Assembly: GCA_910589145.1 (NCBI GenBank)
Contig: CAJUSD010000013.1
Span: forward strand, 18,559 to 82,558
Direction of reading: 5' to 3'
Length of the DNA stretch: 64,000 nucleotides
Source of the DNA: an uncultured Oscillospiraceae bacterium
Lineage (GTDB): Bacteria > Bacillota > Clostridia > Oscillospirales > Ruminococcaceae
How positions within the stretch are numbered: position 1 is the stretch's first letter; each line of letters starts with the position of its first letter. Shown in pieces: positions 25,781-34,906 of the stretch. The notes under the pieces are model-generated. The model was not told the origin of the DNA. It worked only from the letters and a program-made list of their open reading frames with translations, and did no database searches. The position numbers and the translations under genes were made by a program.

Positions 25781-26246
25781 AATTATAGCATCCTTTCATA
25801 GCTGGGAGAAGCGCTTCAAAATATTTTTTAACTGCCCAAATCTGCTGTTCTATATTCAACTTCCATTCTATTTCCCTTTCAGGAACCCAATGAAAGCTAT
25901 GGTCTGTTTCCAAAGGTTCAGCAGTTTTCTTCCCTATCCGGCCGAAATAATAATATTGGATGGGATGGAAATATCCAAGCTCTGAATGATGGCAGTATGT
26001 TTCGGCGGAGCAGAAAAAGCCGTCAATTTCCACAGGGCATCCAATTTCTTCCATACATTCCCGTATAATACACTGTTCACAGGTTTCCCCGCTGTCGATT
26101 CCCCCACCTGGCAGGAAGTAACCTTTAGGCGTTCTCACTGCTGCCAGACAGCCATTTCTGACAGCAATTAAATATGCTCCTGGCCTATCATGGTATTGAA
26201 CGTCTTCCTCTTTTATTCCAAACGTTTTTTTCATTCCGTCTATCAT
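25773..26246 (-). CDS. Nudix hydrolase
   Basis: A roughly 157-residue Nudix protein. The Nudix box GGGIDSGETCEQCIIRECMEEIG (spanning residues about 67-89 from this start, given in two parts: GGGIDSGETCEQ, then REC-MEEIG) is complete with its Glu residues, so catalysis of nucleoside-diphosphate-linked substrates with a metal ion is expected. Substrate unknown. I chose the ATG at 26246 so that the gene does not overlap the upstream GNAT gene; ATG 26234 is also possible. Confidence 0.85.
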   Translation of the reverse strand: MIDGMKKTFGIKEEDVQYHDRPGAYLIAVRNGCLAAVRTPKGYFLPGGGIDSGETCEQCIIRECMEEIGCPVEIDGFFCSAETYCHHSELGYFHPIQYYYFGRIGKKTAEPLETDHSFHWVPEREIEWKLNIEQQIWAVKKYFEALLPAMKGCYNYE

Positions 26247-26263
26247 CCTTTCCAAATGAGGGT

Positions 26264-26698
26264 TTAAAACATTTTTATAAAGTTTTTTTGATTCTTTTTG
26301 GAAAAATACCCGCACTTTTGATAAAAAGCATGTGCTTCTGTTCTAGACTCCCCCGAAACTAGGCGAATTCCTTTGGCTTTTGTCTCTTTTGCCCATTCCT
26401 CAGCTGCAAAAAGGAGTGCTTTCCCAATCCCAGCCTGTCTATAATCTTTTGAAACAGCAATTCCCATAATATTTTTTAAATGTGGTGTATAAAGAGTATC
26501 ATAATCGTTAGCATGAATGTAGCCTACAACATTCCCCTCCGCCACAGCAACCAGAATTTTGTCCTTCCTTCCGATTGTTAAGGCGTCCAGTTTCTTCCTT
26601 ACTTCATCCAACGGAAAATCATATCCTAATTCAATACAGTTCAGCAAACAGATTTCTTTTGCATCTTCCTTGACAGCATCCCGAATATAAAAATTCAA
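26264..26698 (-). CDS. GNAT-family N-acetyltransferase
   Basis: A 144-residue GNAT protein. The acetyl-CoA loop is SKDYRQAGIGKALLFAAE, and the C-terminal GESRTEAHAFYQKCGYF is typical of single-domain GNATs acting on small molecules or peptides. TTG 26698 is preferred because GGGGGAAGCAGG precedes it and it overlaps the stop of the preceding small membrane protein gene by two bases. Substrate unknown. Confidence 0.83.
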   Translation of the reverse strand: MNFYIRDAVKEDAKEICLLNCIELGYDFPLDEVRKKLDALTIGRKDKILVAVAEGNVVGYIHANDYDTLYTPHLKNIMGIAVSKDYRQAGIGKALLFAAEEWAKETKAKGIRLVSGESRTEAHAFYQKCGYFSKKNQKNFIKMF

Positions 26699-26925
26699 AC
26701 CTGCTTCCCCCTGTTTCTCCTTAAAAAAGCCTTTACAATAGAAATGATTTCTATGATTCCCCATCCCCCTAAAAGAATAAACCCTATCAGCGCAACAGCA
26801 GAACAGATAAATACAGCCGTTATATTCCGATCAATATTTACAATTCCATCTTTGAGAATAACGATAGACAGCCCTAAAACGCCAAGGAAAGCCATAACTA
26901 CAGAAAAATATTTAAGTTTTTTCAT
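26695..26925 (-). CDS. Small two-helix membrane protein
   Basis: A 76-residue protein with two hydrophobic segments (VVMAFLGVLGLSIVILK and ITAVFICSAVALIGFILLGG) and a basic C-terminus KAFLRRNRGKQ. Ribosome site AGGAG. First gene of a tightly packed group (small membrane protein, GNAT, Nudix, polytopic membrane protein). No family recognised. Confidence 0.6.
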   Translation of the reverse strand: MKKLKYFSVVMAFLGVLGLSIVILKDGIVNIDRNITAVFICSAVALIGFILLGGWGIIEIISIVKAFLRRNRGKQV

Positions 26926-26964
26926 AGAGTTTTCTCCTAAAAATCAAGTCGGCTTTTACAGGAA

Positions 26965-26997
26965 ATCCTCCGTCCGAAGGAACCCCGGACGGAGGAT
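26965..26997 (-). terminator. Terminator of the GH105 gene
   Basis: 12-bp stem ATCCTCCGTCCG / CGGACGGAGGAT followed by a T-rich minus-strand stretch. Confidence 0.85.
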
Positions 26998-27028
26998 GAC
27001 ATCATCATTTTCTGTCTGTAAAAAATGC

Positions 27029-28114
27029 TTATTCCATAGCTGTACACATTAACAGGAATGCCCCTACGCCGTGAAGGTCGTTCGCACTGGTGGGACGGTC
27101 ACAGTAATGTTTGTATCCGCCGACGCCTGTACCAACACAAACATTATCAATGATAAGACCCTTTTCATCTTCTTTCAAGCGATTAATAATGCCAGTATAC
27201 CCTTTTTCTGCCACAGGAAGGAAGGATTTATCCATAATTCCAGCTTCCACAGCACGCTTGATAGCAGCAGCATACAGGCAGGTACAGGAAGATTCCAACC
27301 AGTTTCCTTCCATGCCGCCTTTATCCACTACCTGATACCATAGACCAGTTTCCTCATCCTGATACTTGGCAACAGCAGTCATCAATTCGCGGATAATGCG
27401 TTCCAAGTCCCCTCTTTGCGGATGGTCTTCAGGCAGGAATTGGAGTACATCCAAAATAGCAATAGGCACCCAGCCAATAGAACGGCCCCAGAATTCTGGA
27501 GACAGACCAGTTTCTTTGTCTGCCCAGGAAACTTCCCGGCTCTCGTCCCATGCATGATACCATAAGCCTGTTTTGGGATCCTTAGTATTCTTTTCCATCA
27601 TCTGGATCTGGAATACCGGGATTTCCAAATACTCCGGCTTATTAAAAGTTGCACCGTATTCTGCCAAGAGAGGACCACCCATATACAGCCCGTCCAGCCA
27701 CATTTGATATGGCAGATGGGATTTGTGCCAGAACCCGCCGCATTTGCACTTGGGGTATTTGTCCATTGCATCAATAAGAGTAGCCAAAGCCTTTGTATAG
27801 CGTTCGTCTTTGGTCTCCTTATATAGCTGGAATAACAGGATTGCCGGTTGAATATCGTCCATTTGACCAGGATCAAATTGATGAATAGAACCGTCTTCCC
27901 AAATAATAGAATCTACCCAGCCTTTGATATAATCAAAGTATTTTTTGTTTCCTGTTAAACGATAAGTATTTTGCATGCCAGAGAGAAATACCCCTTGATG
28001 ATAGTGGAAACGTCCTACTGGCGGCAACTGGTCAGGCTGAAATTTCCGCATTAGGGTCTCACAGGCTTTTTCTGCATACCCAAGGGGGGATATACCGTTG
28101 ATGATTACACTCAT
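27029..28114 (-). CDS. Unsaturated rhamnogalacturonyl hydrolase, GH105
   Basis: A 361-residue (alpha/alpha)6-barrel glycosidase of family GH105 (YteR/YesR). It hydrolyses the unsaturated uronic acid from oligosaccharides produced by pectate or rhamnogalacturonan lyases. Visible: the catalytic Asp in MWLDGLYMGGPL, FWGRSIGWVPIAILDVL, ETGLWYQVVDKG, and a C-terminal GVGGYKHYCDRPTSAND. There is no signal peptide, so the enzyme is cytoplasmic and acts on imported sugars; no transporter or lyase is in the window. Good ribosome site GAGAGG. Confidence 0.93.
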   Translation of the reverse strand: MSVIINGISPLGYAEKACETLMRKFQPDQLPPVGRFHYHQGVFLSGMQNTYRLTGNKKYFDYIKGWVDSIIWEDGSIHQFDPGQMDDIQPAILLFQLYKETKDERYTKALATLIDAMDKYPKCKCGGFWHKSHLPYQMWLDGLYMGGPLLAEYGATFNKPEYLEIPVFQIQMMEKNTKDPKTGLWYHAWDESREVSWADKETGLSPEFWGRSIGWVPIAILDVLQFLPEDHPQRGDLERIIRELMTAVAKYQDEETGLWYQVVDKGGMEGNWLESSCTCLYAAAIKRAVEAGIMDKSFLPVAEKGYTGIINRLKEDEKGLIIDNVCVGTGVGGYKHYCDRPTSANDLHGVGAFLLMCTAME

Positions 28115-28209
28115 GGCTGAGTACCTCTCTTTCCAAATCTAAGGCGGTATGTTTATTTTTGTCCAAAATATGCAAAACCACCCCGCCGTTTTCTTTTGTC
28201 CTCTGTACT

Positions 28210-28238
28210 ATTAAACCAAATTTTAGGCAATTTGTCAA
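28210..28238 (-). promoter_or_regulatory. Sigma-A promoter (TTGACA-N17-TTTAAT) for GH105
   Basis: Ideal spacing on the minus strand; the start lies about 90 bases before the ATG. A conserved repeat lies just upstream of it. Confidence 0.7.
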
Positions 28239-28254
28239 TGCTTGATAACAGATT

Positions 28255-28650
28255 TCCACGGAAATCAAATTTCAGAATCATTACAAAAAAGATGCAGAAA
28301 ACCCCCGACGCGGGCATAAAGCAAAGACACTCACAAACCAAACCCGTATCAAAAGCTTTGGCCGCTTTCCCGAAAGTGGCGGGGGTCCAGGGTTGAGCAG
28401 CGGAGTTGCTCAGAGCCACCGGCCGCCAGTTCAGCTTTGCTGAACGTAGCTCTGCTGAACTGAACCCGCAAGGCGCGAAACTCCCCTTTGGCAAGAGCAT
28501 TTTTCTTTCCTCTTTTCTTTTTGCGACAGAAAAAGAAAAAAGAAGCTTCCCTTTTTCTCACCCTTCCCTGAAAAACATCCCGGTGAGGTGTTTTTCAATA
28601 TCAACCTCATCAGCCCCAAAATCTCCACTAAATTGATTTCCATAACAGAT
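28255..28650 (-). repeat. Large structured intergenic repeat, copy A (upstream of GH105)
   Basis: On the minus strand this stretch is clearly homologous to 51365-51715 over about 300 bases. Shared blocks include AAAACACC...GGTGTTTTT, CTCTTGCCAAAGGGGAGTTT, CGCGCCTTGCGGGTTCAG, CAGTTCAGC...GCTGAACTG, GAGCAACTCCGCTGCTC and CGGGTTTGGTTTGTGAG. It has an extra block of about 45 bases (AAGAAGCTTCC and polypyrimidine). Short frames inside it break at different places in the two copies, so it is taken as non-coding. It ends shortly before the GH105 promoter. Confidence 0.85.
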
Positions 28651-28654
28651 TTCA

Positions 28655-28748
28655 TGGAAATACGCAGATGCAGCCTAAGGCAAGTACGGCCTGAAACGGA
28701 TTAAAAAAGGTTTTGAGTTCAGGGGATGCGGCAAAGCAGCTTTTTAAG
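28655..28748. repeat. Hairpin-swap repeat, partial copy 4
   Basis: CCTAAGGCAAGTAC at the left, then AAAAAAGGTTTTGAGTTCAG and GGGGATGCGGCAAAGCAGC, matching one end of the copies at 24990-25112 and 42795-42900 in forward orientation. It ends at the stop codon of the radical SAM gene. Together with copy A of the larger repeat it fills 28115-28748. Confidence 0.5.
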
Positions 28749-29516
28749 CTAATCTGCATTTCCCTGTGGAAAATAATTGTCAATAATTTCAAGAATGCCC
28801 ATTTGATAAATATTACCGCCAAGCAAATCGCCATTGGGAGAAATGCAGACCGAACGAATATCTACAGGATTTTCACAGTATGGATTGTTATACTCCCCGC
28901 CCTCATCAAAATAATCCTTCAAATATTTAAGTGCATTTCCACATGGAAAAATAATATTTCCCTTGGAAACGGGAACGCCTATTGCTTCAAATTCTTTTAG
29001 GATTTCAAGAGTTTGCTGATTATAAGGATTTGGGGATTCTCTCTGTCCCAGCCAAGCGGGGTGCACACGCAGCGGAATTCCCTCTTCTTTCACCATCTCG
29101 GCAAAATACCTTACTGGTTTTAATGGGATTATTTCCTGATGGAATGCATCTGCTGACAAAAGGATATCATTTACCCCGCACTGGGCAAGTTTTGCCGCCG
29201 TGTCTTTTATTTTGACTTTATCTTGACTGAAAAAACCATTTGTAATGAGCTGCCTTTTGGGAATTTTCATTTCTTTTGCAGCACTGTGTATTTTACAAAC
29301 TTCATCAATATGCAGCAATGGCTCTCCGCCAAAGGTCATCATAGACTCTATGCTGAATTTGCCGCATAACTTATAGATAACCTGAGCAGCAGTGCCGCCG
29401 TCTATATATTCTCCCCTCGCCGCGTGCTCTCCTTCAGAGCAATGTTTGCATTGTCCTGTACAGGCAAGAGTAATTAAAAATTCTATACGACTTAAATTTT
29501 TTATATATGGGTTCAT
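28749..29516 (-). CDS. Radical SAM protein
   Basis: A 255-residue radical SAM enzyme. The cluster motif is CTGQCKHC (C-x3-C-x2-C, residues about 18-25), with MTFGGEPLLH near 65 and CISPNGDLLGGNIYQMG near the end. No SPASM-type second cluster beyond the scattered Cys is obvious. Members modify peptides, sugars or proteins; no precursor peptide is seen nearby, so the substrate is unknown. ATG 29516 is chosen because GAGGGGG precedes it; a longer frame would overlap rqcP. Confidence 0.8.
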   Translation of the reverse strand: MNPYIKNLSRIEFLITLACTGQCKHCSEGEHAARGEYIDGGTAAQVIYKLCGKFSIESMMTFGGEPLLHIDEVCKIHSAAKEMKIPKRQLITNGFFSQDKVKIKDTAAKLAQCGVNDILLSADAFHQEIIPLKPVRYFAEMVKEEGIPLRVHPAWLGQRESPNPYNQQTLEILKEFEAIGVPVSKGNIIFPCGNALKYLKDYFDEGGEYNNPYCENPVDIRSVCISPNGDLLGGNIYQMGILEIIDNYFPQGNAD

Positions 29517-29526
29517 TAATTCCCCC

Positions 29527-29772
29527 TCAGCCTTCCAATACCTGGTACTGTTGGGAAGCTGTTTCCTTTGTAGCATACTCGCTGACTTGTAAGACCTTAA
29601 CCTTTACAGGCTTACTGCCCAACTGTATTTCAACAACATCGCCAACTTTCACATCATAAGAAGCTCTGGCGATTTTCCCATTTACTAAAATCCGGCCCCC
29701 ATCGCAGGCTTCATTTGCAACAGTCCGGCGTTTAATCAACCTGGTAACTTTTAAATATTTATCCAATCTCAT
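29527..29772 (-). CDS. rqcP: S4-domain RNA-binding protein RqcP
   Basis: An 81-residue S4-domain protein (MRLDKYLKVTRLIKRRTVAN, ARASYDVKVGDVVEIQLG) matching B. subtilis YabO/RqcP, which stabilises the ribosome-associated quality-control complex on stalled 50S subunits. The mazG-HU-rqcP order around it is as in Clostridia and Bacillus. It lies 93 bases after a terminator for the HU gene, so it may have its own promoter. Confidence 0.9.
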   Translation of the reverse strand: MRLDKYLKVTRLIKRRTVANEACDGGRILVNGKIARASYDVKVGDVVEIQLGSKPVKVKVLQVSEYATKETASQQYQVLEG

Positions 29773-29812
29773 GTATGCGCGCCACCTTTCGTATTACTGT
29801 AGATAAAAGGAC

Positions 29813-29848
29813 AAAAAGGGAGACAGCGGCAAAAGCCGCGCCTCCCTT
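29813..29848 (-). terminator. Terminator of the HU gene
   Basis: Nested inverted repeat GGGAG...GCGGC AAAA GCCGC...CTCCC with T5 on the minus strand. Confidence 0.8.
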
Positions 29849-29865
29849 GACCACTAAGGCGGAAT

Positions 29866-30141
29866 TTATTTTGACACAGCGTCCTTGAGCGCTTTGCCAG
29901 CCTTAAAAGCGGGTAATTTGGATGCGGCAATATGAATTTGCTCCTTTGTACGGGGATTTACACCGTTTCTCTCGGCACGATCCTTTACTTCAAAGGTTCC
30001 AAAGCCAACCAAAGAAACCTTATCGCCGCCAGCGAGAGCTTCTGTAATGGCATCCAAAACCGCATTAACAGCAATTTCGCTGTCTTTTTTGGTAAAATCT
30101 GCTTTTTGAGCAACGACATTGACTAAATCTGCTTTTGTCAT
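29866..30141 (-). CDS. hup: HU-family histone-like DNA-binding protein
   Basis: A 91-residue HU: N-terminal helices ([20 protein letters not shown]), [20 protein letters not shown] with the DNA-intercalating beta-arm and conserved Pro, and GKALKDAV at the C-terminus. It bends and compacts DNA. Located between mazG and rqcP. Confidence 0.96.
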   Translation of the reverse strand: MTKADLVNVVAQKADFTKKDSEIAVNAVLDAITEALAGGDKVSLVGFGTFEVKDRAERNGVNPRTKEQIHIAASKLPAFKAGKALKDAVSK

Positions 30142-30211
30142 AATTCCAATTCCTCCAAAAATTTCCGAGTCAGTTTGCTGTTAGCGTAAGCGATATGGGG
30201 ATCGCCTTCTG

Positions 30212-31030
30212 CTAACCATTTTCATTTGTATCAAGAGTTCTTTTGACCTGTTCCCATAAATTTGAGAGGCCGTTGCGGGATAGGCCGTCCAATGGGACGC
30301 TATTTTCCAAGGCGAGCTTTTCAGCGGCAGAAAATTGGGCCACAAAACGGTCACATGTCTGATAAAGGCTGAACTCAGGATCCAAGCCAAACAGCCGCGC
30401 CGCTGTCGTCAAGGAAAAAAGCATTTCACCTAATACAAAATCTGCCTTAGCTGAATCATTTTTCCCGATTGCATCGGCAAGCCTGTCCAGATTGTCCCTC
30501 AGAGCGGAAATCGGCGGAAACACTGCCCCCATATCCACTCCAGCTTTTTGGGCACGGGATTGGAGCTTTTCTGCGCGCATCAATGCCGGAAGTACCTTTG
30601 GAACGCTTTCCAGGGTCTGCGTTTTGGTAGTCTGGCCTTTTTCACGTTGTTTGATTTCCTCCCAATTTGACAGGACCTCCGCCGTGGTGTCAGCTTTTAT
30701 CCCGGCAAAGATATGCGGATGGCGCTGGATTAGTTTTTTACAGATTCCGTCGCACACATCATCAATATCAAAAACGCCTTTTTCGCTTTCCATTTCCGAG
30801 TGGAACACCACTTGAAGCAGTACATCCCCCAATTCTTCTTTTAGCATGTCAGGATTTTCCTGGTCGATGGCTTCCAGCACTTCATAGACTTCTTCCAAAA
30901 AATTCCTGCGTATAGAATGATGATCCTGCTCCTTATCCCATGGGCAGCCGTCGCCGCCCCGCAGAACCTTCATAATCTGACGCAGATCGTTAAAATAGTA
31001 GCGCTCTTTTTCAGTAAAAGATACCGGCAC
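30212..31030 (-). CDS. mazG: Nucleoside triphosphate pyrophosphohydrolase MazG
   Basis: A 272-residue MazG with the full two-domain length. The first domain has the acidic motif (EEVYEVLEAI and EELGDVLLQVVFH) that binds magnesium and hydrolyses NTPs to NMP and pyrophosphate; the second repeat is shorter. It sanitises non-canonical nucleotides and may lower ppGpp. Downstream are HU and rqcP on the same strand. Ribosome site is weak; the start is supported by the family N-terminus (FTEKERYYFNDLRQIMKVLR). Confidence 0.94.
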   Translation of the reverse strand: MPVSFTEKERYYFNDLRQIMKVLRGGDGCPWDKEQDHHSIRRNFLEEVYEVLEAIDQENPDMLKEELGDVLLQVVFHSEMESEKGVFDIDDVCDGICKKLIQRHPHIFAGIKADTTAEVLSNWEEIKQREKGQTTKTQTLESVPKVLPALMRAEKLQSRAQKAGVDMGAVFPPISALRDNLDRLADAIGKNDSAKADFVLGEMLFSLTTAARLFGLDPEFSLYQTCDRFVAQFSAAEKLALENSVPLDGLSRNGLSNLWEQVKRTLDTNENG

Positions 31031-31210
31031 AATGCTAACCTCTTTCCACGTCCAATTTTGCCCCTGGCTGTCGGATTTCCCGGCCTTAGAACCCCATTCG
31101 GACGGTAAAAATCAACGACTTTATATATATTAACCGATGAAATATCTTTTTGCAAGAGGGTTTTAAGAAATATCGTGATTTTCTTCCCGATTTCCGAAAC
31201 TTTTCTCCTT

Positions 31211-31239
31211 TTGACATTTCCCGAATTTTTTGTTATGGT
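31211..31239 (+). promoter_or_regulatory. Sigma-A promoter (TTGACA-N17-TATGGT) for coaW
   Basis: Ideal spacing. The remainder of the 31031-31333 gap has no gene. Confidence 0.7.
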
Positions 31240-31333
31240 ATCTATAACAGATTGAAAGAGTCCGCAAGAACCAGAATGAAATTGTTGAAAGCCTTCTGAA
31301 GTTCTTCCGGGCCAGAAAACGAGGTGTTTTTAT

Positions 31334-32179
31334 ATGGGAATTGTGATTGGCGTTGATATTGGAGGCAGTACAACCAAAATAGCAGGTTTTCGGAACAGAA
31401 CTCCATTTTCCCCCCAACTGGTGACATCTAGCGATCCGGTATCCTCTTTATTTGGCGCATTTGGAAAGTTTACTTATGACAACAAAATCCCCACTTCTGA
31501 CATTCAGCGAATTGTCATTACTGGAGTAGGGGCTTCTGCTGTTGGCTCGCCTATTTTCGGAGTTCCTACCTACCGGGCAGCAGAATTTGACTGTATTGGT
31601 TATGGAGCGCTGTACCTTAGTTCTTTGGAAAAAGCCGTCATAGCCAGTATGGGCACCGGGACGGCATTTGTATACGCAGATCAGGAACAAATTCAATATT
31701 TAGGCGGTACAGGAGTAGGCGGGGGAACTTTAGTGGGTTTGTCCAACTATATGCTGGGGATGAACCATATTGGGAATATTGTGCGGCTGGCTGAAGAAGG
31801 CTCTGCTGAACATGTGGATTTAACCATTGGGGATGTGATGCAGGGCAATGGCCTTCCCCAGCTCCCGGCAGACTTTACTGCATCAAACTTCGGGAAGATC
31901 AGCGAGACAGCCAGCCAGTCGGATATAGCTATGGGGATATTCAATCTGGTAGCCCAGGTGGTGGGAATGTTCTGCGTTTTCGCATCACGGATAGTTCATA
32001 ATTCTGATATTGTTTTAACGGGCAACTTATCAAAAGTAGAAGTGATGCATCCCATTTTCGACGCTATGGCCAAGCAGTTCCAAGTTAATTTTATCATCCC
32101 GGAAAACTCAGGGTATGCCACAGCCCTGGGTGCAGCTCTGTGCTTCAATAAGGGAACTTCTTTGGAACAAATATTATGA
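31334..32179 (+). CDS. coaW: Type II pantothenate kinase
   Basis: A 281-residue ASKHA-fold kinase: IGVDIGGSTTKIAGF (phosphate 1), VIASMGTGTAF and GGTGVGGGTLVGLS (glycine-rich loop). It phosphorylates pantothenate in the first step of CoA synthesis; type II enzymes resist CoA feedback, as in Staphylococcus. No other coa genes are present. Ribosome site GAGGTG. Confidence 0.9.
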   Translation: MGIVIGVDIGGSTTKIAGFRNRTPFSPQLVTSSDPVSSLFGAFGKFTYDNKIPTSDIQRIVITGVGASAVGSPIFGVPTYRAAEFDCIGYGALYLSSLEKAVIASMGTGTAFVYADQEQIQYLGGTGVGGGTLVGLSNYMLGMNHIGNIVRLAEEGSAEHVDLTIGDVMQGNGLPQLPADFTASNFGKISETASQSDIAMGIFNLVAQVVGMFCVFASRIVHNSDIVLTGNLSKVEVMHPIFDAMAKQFQVNFIIPENSGYATALGAALCFNKGTSLEQIL

Positions 32180-32193
32180 GCTGACAACTGTCT

Positions 32194-32754
32194 TTAAGCT
32201 AGTTTTTTTGATGCTCCAATACTAAAATCTCCTTCTCTCAACCGCTTTTGAATAAAATCCACACTTTCCTCAATAGCCTGCCCAGTGGTGTCTATTGTAT
32301 TGGCTTCATACTCGCCTAAATTGGTGAACATTTGCCACATTTTCTGTACTGCCCCACTGTCCAGCGGAAATTCCGCCCTCTGCTCCCGCTCTGCCGCCCG
32401 TTGAATGGTACATTGCTCATCAGGGCGCAGTACAATATACCTGACATCAAACTTCTGGGCAAGATTCAGCCAAGGCTTCAAAAACCATGGGCCAATTACA
32501 CCGTCCACATAGACTTCATAGCCGCCCGCCGCAAACCGGGCGGCGCTTGCTGCTGCCACTTCAACTACAGTTTCATTTTGATCCCCGGACTCATCCAGCC
32601 AGGGATCTGTGTAGCCTTTGCGGATGTATTGATAAAAGTCGTCTGTGTGCATATGTACCGAAAACCCGCAGGGCGAATTTTCAGCCAGGAAACGGGAAAC
32701 GGTGCTTTTCCCTGTCCCGCAGGCTCCCGAAATAAGCACAACTTTTCCTGTCAC
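32194..32754 (-). CDS. Small P-loop kinase (AAA/chloramphenicol-phosphotransferase-like)
   Basis: A 186-residue P-loop protein starting with GTG. Walker A SGACGTGKST (residues 9-18), HTDDFYQYI with a catalytic Asp pattern and a VDGVIGPWF segment near residue 80. It starts two bases after the stop of the upstream P-loop gene, so the two are co-translated. It and its neighbour are unrelated in detail. Function unknown; a role in nucleotide metabolism is plausible from context. Confidence 0.72.
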   Translation of the reverse strand: MTGKVVLISGACGTGKSTVSRFLAENSPCGFSVHMHTDDFYQYIRKGYTDPWLDESGDQNETVVEVAAASAARFAAGGYEVYVDGVIGPWFLKPWLNLAQKFDVRYIVLRPDEQCTIQRAAEREQRAEFPLDSGAVQKMWQMFTNLGEYEANTIDTTGQAIEESVDFIQKRLREGDFSIGASKKLA

Positions 32755-32756
32755 AT

Positions 32757-33314
32757 CTATTCCCCCTTCATAAAAGAATCAATTTGATTCAGCACCGCCG
32801 GGTCTTGCTGATAGGAAAAGTCTGAGGCTTCAATGGCCAGCGTTTTCCCGATGACCTTCTCATTTCGTATCCATTCTGCTGTTTTGAGAAAATTTTCTTT
32901 CACGTCCAGCGTGGTGGATAAATGGACAGGATGGCGGTTTTCCTCGTTCATACGATGGAGATATCTTTGATACAAAACCTCTGGGTTCGCCCGCAATACG
33001 ATGGTCAATACCTCATACTGGTTCTGATTTGCAATGAAATGAAGCTTTTCTAATTCGTGTTCATGAAAATTTGCCTCCAGAATCAGATCGCCGCCTGCTG
33101 CCGTCATCTGAGAAAAAATATGAAACATGATTCCCATTGTTGCATTCGAAAGTTTTTTGTTTTCCTCGCGGTTTTGAAAGCCGATGGTATCTCCTAAAAC
33201 TTCTTTTATGCTGTCTTTTTGAAATACAGCAGCATGATATCTTTTAGATAATATATTCGAAAAGGTTGATTTCCCCGCCGCTATATCTCCTGTAATCAGC
33301 AGTAATTTTTTCAT
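32757..33314 (-). CDS. Small P-loop kinase (zeta-toxin-like ATPase)
   Basis: A 185-residue protein with Walker A ITGDIAAGKST at residues 6-16, ILEANFHEHELEK (Walker B-type) near 85 and an LRANPEVLYQRYLHR lid segment. The start ATG 33314 follows GGGAG; the longer frame upstream lacks a site and overlaps pncB. It lies about 95 bases after pncB on the same strand. It might phosphorylate a nucleotide or sugar related to NAD salvage, but this is inference. Confidence 0.72.
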   Translation of the reverse strand: MKKLLLITGDIAAGKSTFSNILSKRYHAAVFQKDSIKEVLGDTIGFQNREENKKLSNATMGIMFHIFSQMTAAGGDLILEANFHEHELEKLHFIANQNQYEVLTIVLRANPEVLYQRYLHRMNEENRHPVHLSTTLDVKENFLKTAEWIRNEKVIGKTLAIEASDFSYQQDPAVLNQIDSFMKGE

Positions 33315-33409
33315 TGGATATTTCTCCCTTGCGCTGTCAACAAACGAATGAGAGGCAAATTGAGGATGCCTCTCATTGTTCTTCATAGAATTAAGGCTTG
33401 CTCTGCACT

Positions 33410-34882
33410 TTAGCCCTCTCCGTTGATCTCCGCCAACATTCTGTTTTTGATATTCCAAAGCTTCTCGGAAAGGTCCACATAATAGCGGTGGGGATTCTCA
33501 AACCTTTTAACTTCGTCCCAAAGAAGATCGACCTGTTCCAGACAGAACTTACGGATATCGTGAATAGAGGGCGATTCATAGACACACTTCCCATTTTGGA
33601 AAATGGGAATAAGCATAGGCCGAACTTCCACATTGTCAAAGGTTTTGCGCTTCCAGGTGGCAATGGGGTCAAAAATGGTGATAGGATGTGTATCGTCCAC
33701 TTCAACTTTTTCATCATGAACTGTAACATAATCGGCCATGGCTTTCCCTGTGTCCTTGCTGAAAAAGCGGTAAACCATCTTAAAGTGAGGGTTGATAATC
33801 TTTTCCAAGGTTTCGCTGACCTTAATCTTCGGCTGATAACTTCCATCTGGATGCTGAACCGCCACCAATTTATACACGCCGCCAAATACCGGGTCGCTCT
33901 TGGAAGTAATAAGCCGCTCCCCTATTCCGAACATATCTACCTTTGCATCCTGGAGGTACAGCTCGCGGATAATATACTCATCCAGGGAGTTAGAGGCCAT
34001 AATTTTTACATCCGGGAAACCTGCATCATCCAGCATTTTCCGGGCTTTTTTCGAGAGATAGGAAATATCGCCGCTGTCAATGCGGATGCCTTTGGGACGG
34101 TTCCCGGTGGGCAGGACTACCTCGTTAAAAACTTTGATAGCGTTGGGGATGCCAGATTTTAAAACATTATAGGTATCCACCAGCAGGACACAGTTGTCAG
34201 GATACATTTTGGCATACTCGGCAAATGCTTCATATTCACTGTCATAAACCTGAACCCAGCTATGGGCCATTGTCCCCACCGCAGGGATGCCATAGATACG
34301 GTCAGCCAGAACGCAGGCAGTTGAAGTACAACCGCCGATATAGGCTGCCCTGGCCCCTAATACAGCGCCGTCATAGCCCTGTGCGCGGCGGGAGCCGAAT
34401 TCTGAAATGGGATGTCCCTGTGCAGCACGAACCATTCGGTTGGCTTTGGTGGCAATCAAAGATTGGAAGTTAATGGTAAGCAGTACCATAGTTTCCACCA
34501 GCTGCGCTTGAATCATTGGCCCACGTACAACGACAATCGGCTCGTTGGGGAACATAGGGGAGCCCTCTTTCATTGCCCAAACGTCGCACTTAAACTCGAA
34601 ATTGGCAAGATAATCCAAAAATCCCTCATCAAAAATCTTTTTGGAGCGGAAATAATTGATGTCCTCCTCTGAAAAATGGAGGTGTTTCAGGTATTCGATC
34701 AGTTGTTCCAGTCCCGCGCAGATGGCGAACCCGCCGCCATCCGGGATCCGCCGGAAGAACATATCAAAGACTGCAATCTTATTGCCCATCCCGTTCCGAA
34801 AGTATCCGTTAGACATAGTAAGCTCATAAAAATCGGTGAGCATAGTCAGGTTTTTCTCTTCTTTCCAGTCATAGTGCAGCAT
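33410..34882 (-). CDS. pncB: Nicotinate phosphoribosyltransferase
   Basis: A 490-residue type II NAPRTase: MLTDFYELTMSNGYF at the start, FGSRRAQGYDGAVLGARAAYIGGCTSTACVLA, GTMAHSWVQVYDSE and GIRIDSGDISYLSKKAR. It joins nicotinate to PRPP to give NaMN in NAD salvage, with ATP hydrolysis. Of normal length. Good ribosome site GAGGAG. Central gene of the apparent salvage operon. Confidence 0.96.
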   Translation of the reverse strand: MLHYDWKEEKNLTMLTDFYELTMSNGYFRNGMGNKIAVFDMFFRRIPDGGGFAICAGLEQLIEYLKHLHFSEEDINYFRSKKIFDEGFLDYLANFEFKCDVWAMKEGSPMFPNEPIVVVRGPMIQAQLVETMVLLTINFQSLIATKANRMVRAAQGHPISEFGSRRAQGYDGAVLGARAAYIGGCTSTACVLADRIYGIPAVGTMAHSWVQVYDSEYEAFAEYAKMYPDNCVLLVDTYNVLKSGIPNAIKVFNEVVLPTGNRPKGIRIDSGDISYLSKKARKMLDDAGFPDVKIMASNSLDEYIIRELYLQDAKVDMFGIGERLITSKSDPVFGGVYKLVAVQHPDGSYQPKIKVSETLEKIINPHFKMVYRFFSKDTGKAMADYVTVHDEKVEVDDTHPITIFDPIATWKRKTFDNVEVRPMLIPIFQNGKCVYESPSIHDIRKFCLEQVDLLWDEVKRFENPHRYYVDLSEKLWNIKNRMLAEINGEG

Positions 34883-34906
34883 GGTTTTCTCCTCATTTCT
34901 TTTTTG

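Noticed and set aside
28153-28640. Reading frames of 70-115 codons on the minus strand inside the large repeat
   Set aside because: The matching frames in the second copy (51319-51699) shift at indels that are not multiples of three, so no common protein exists.
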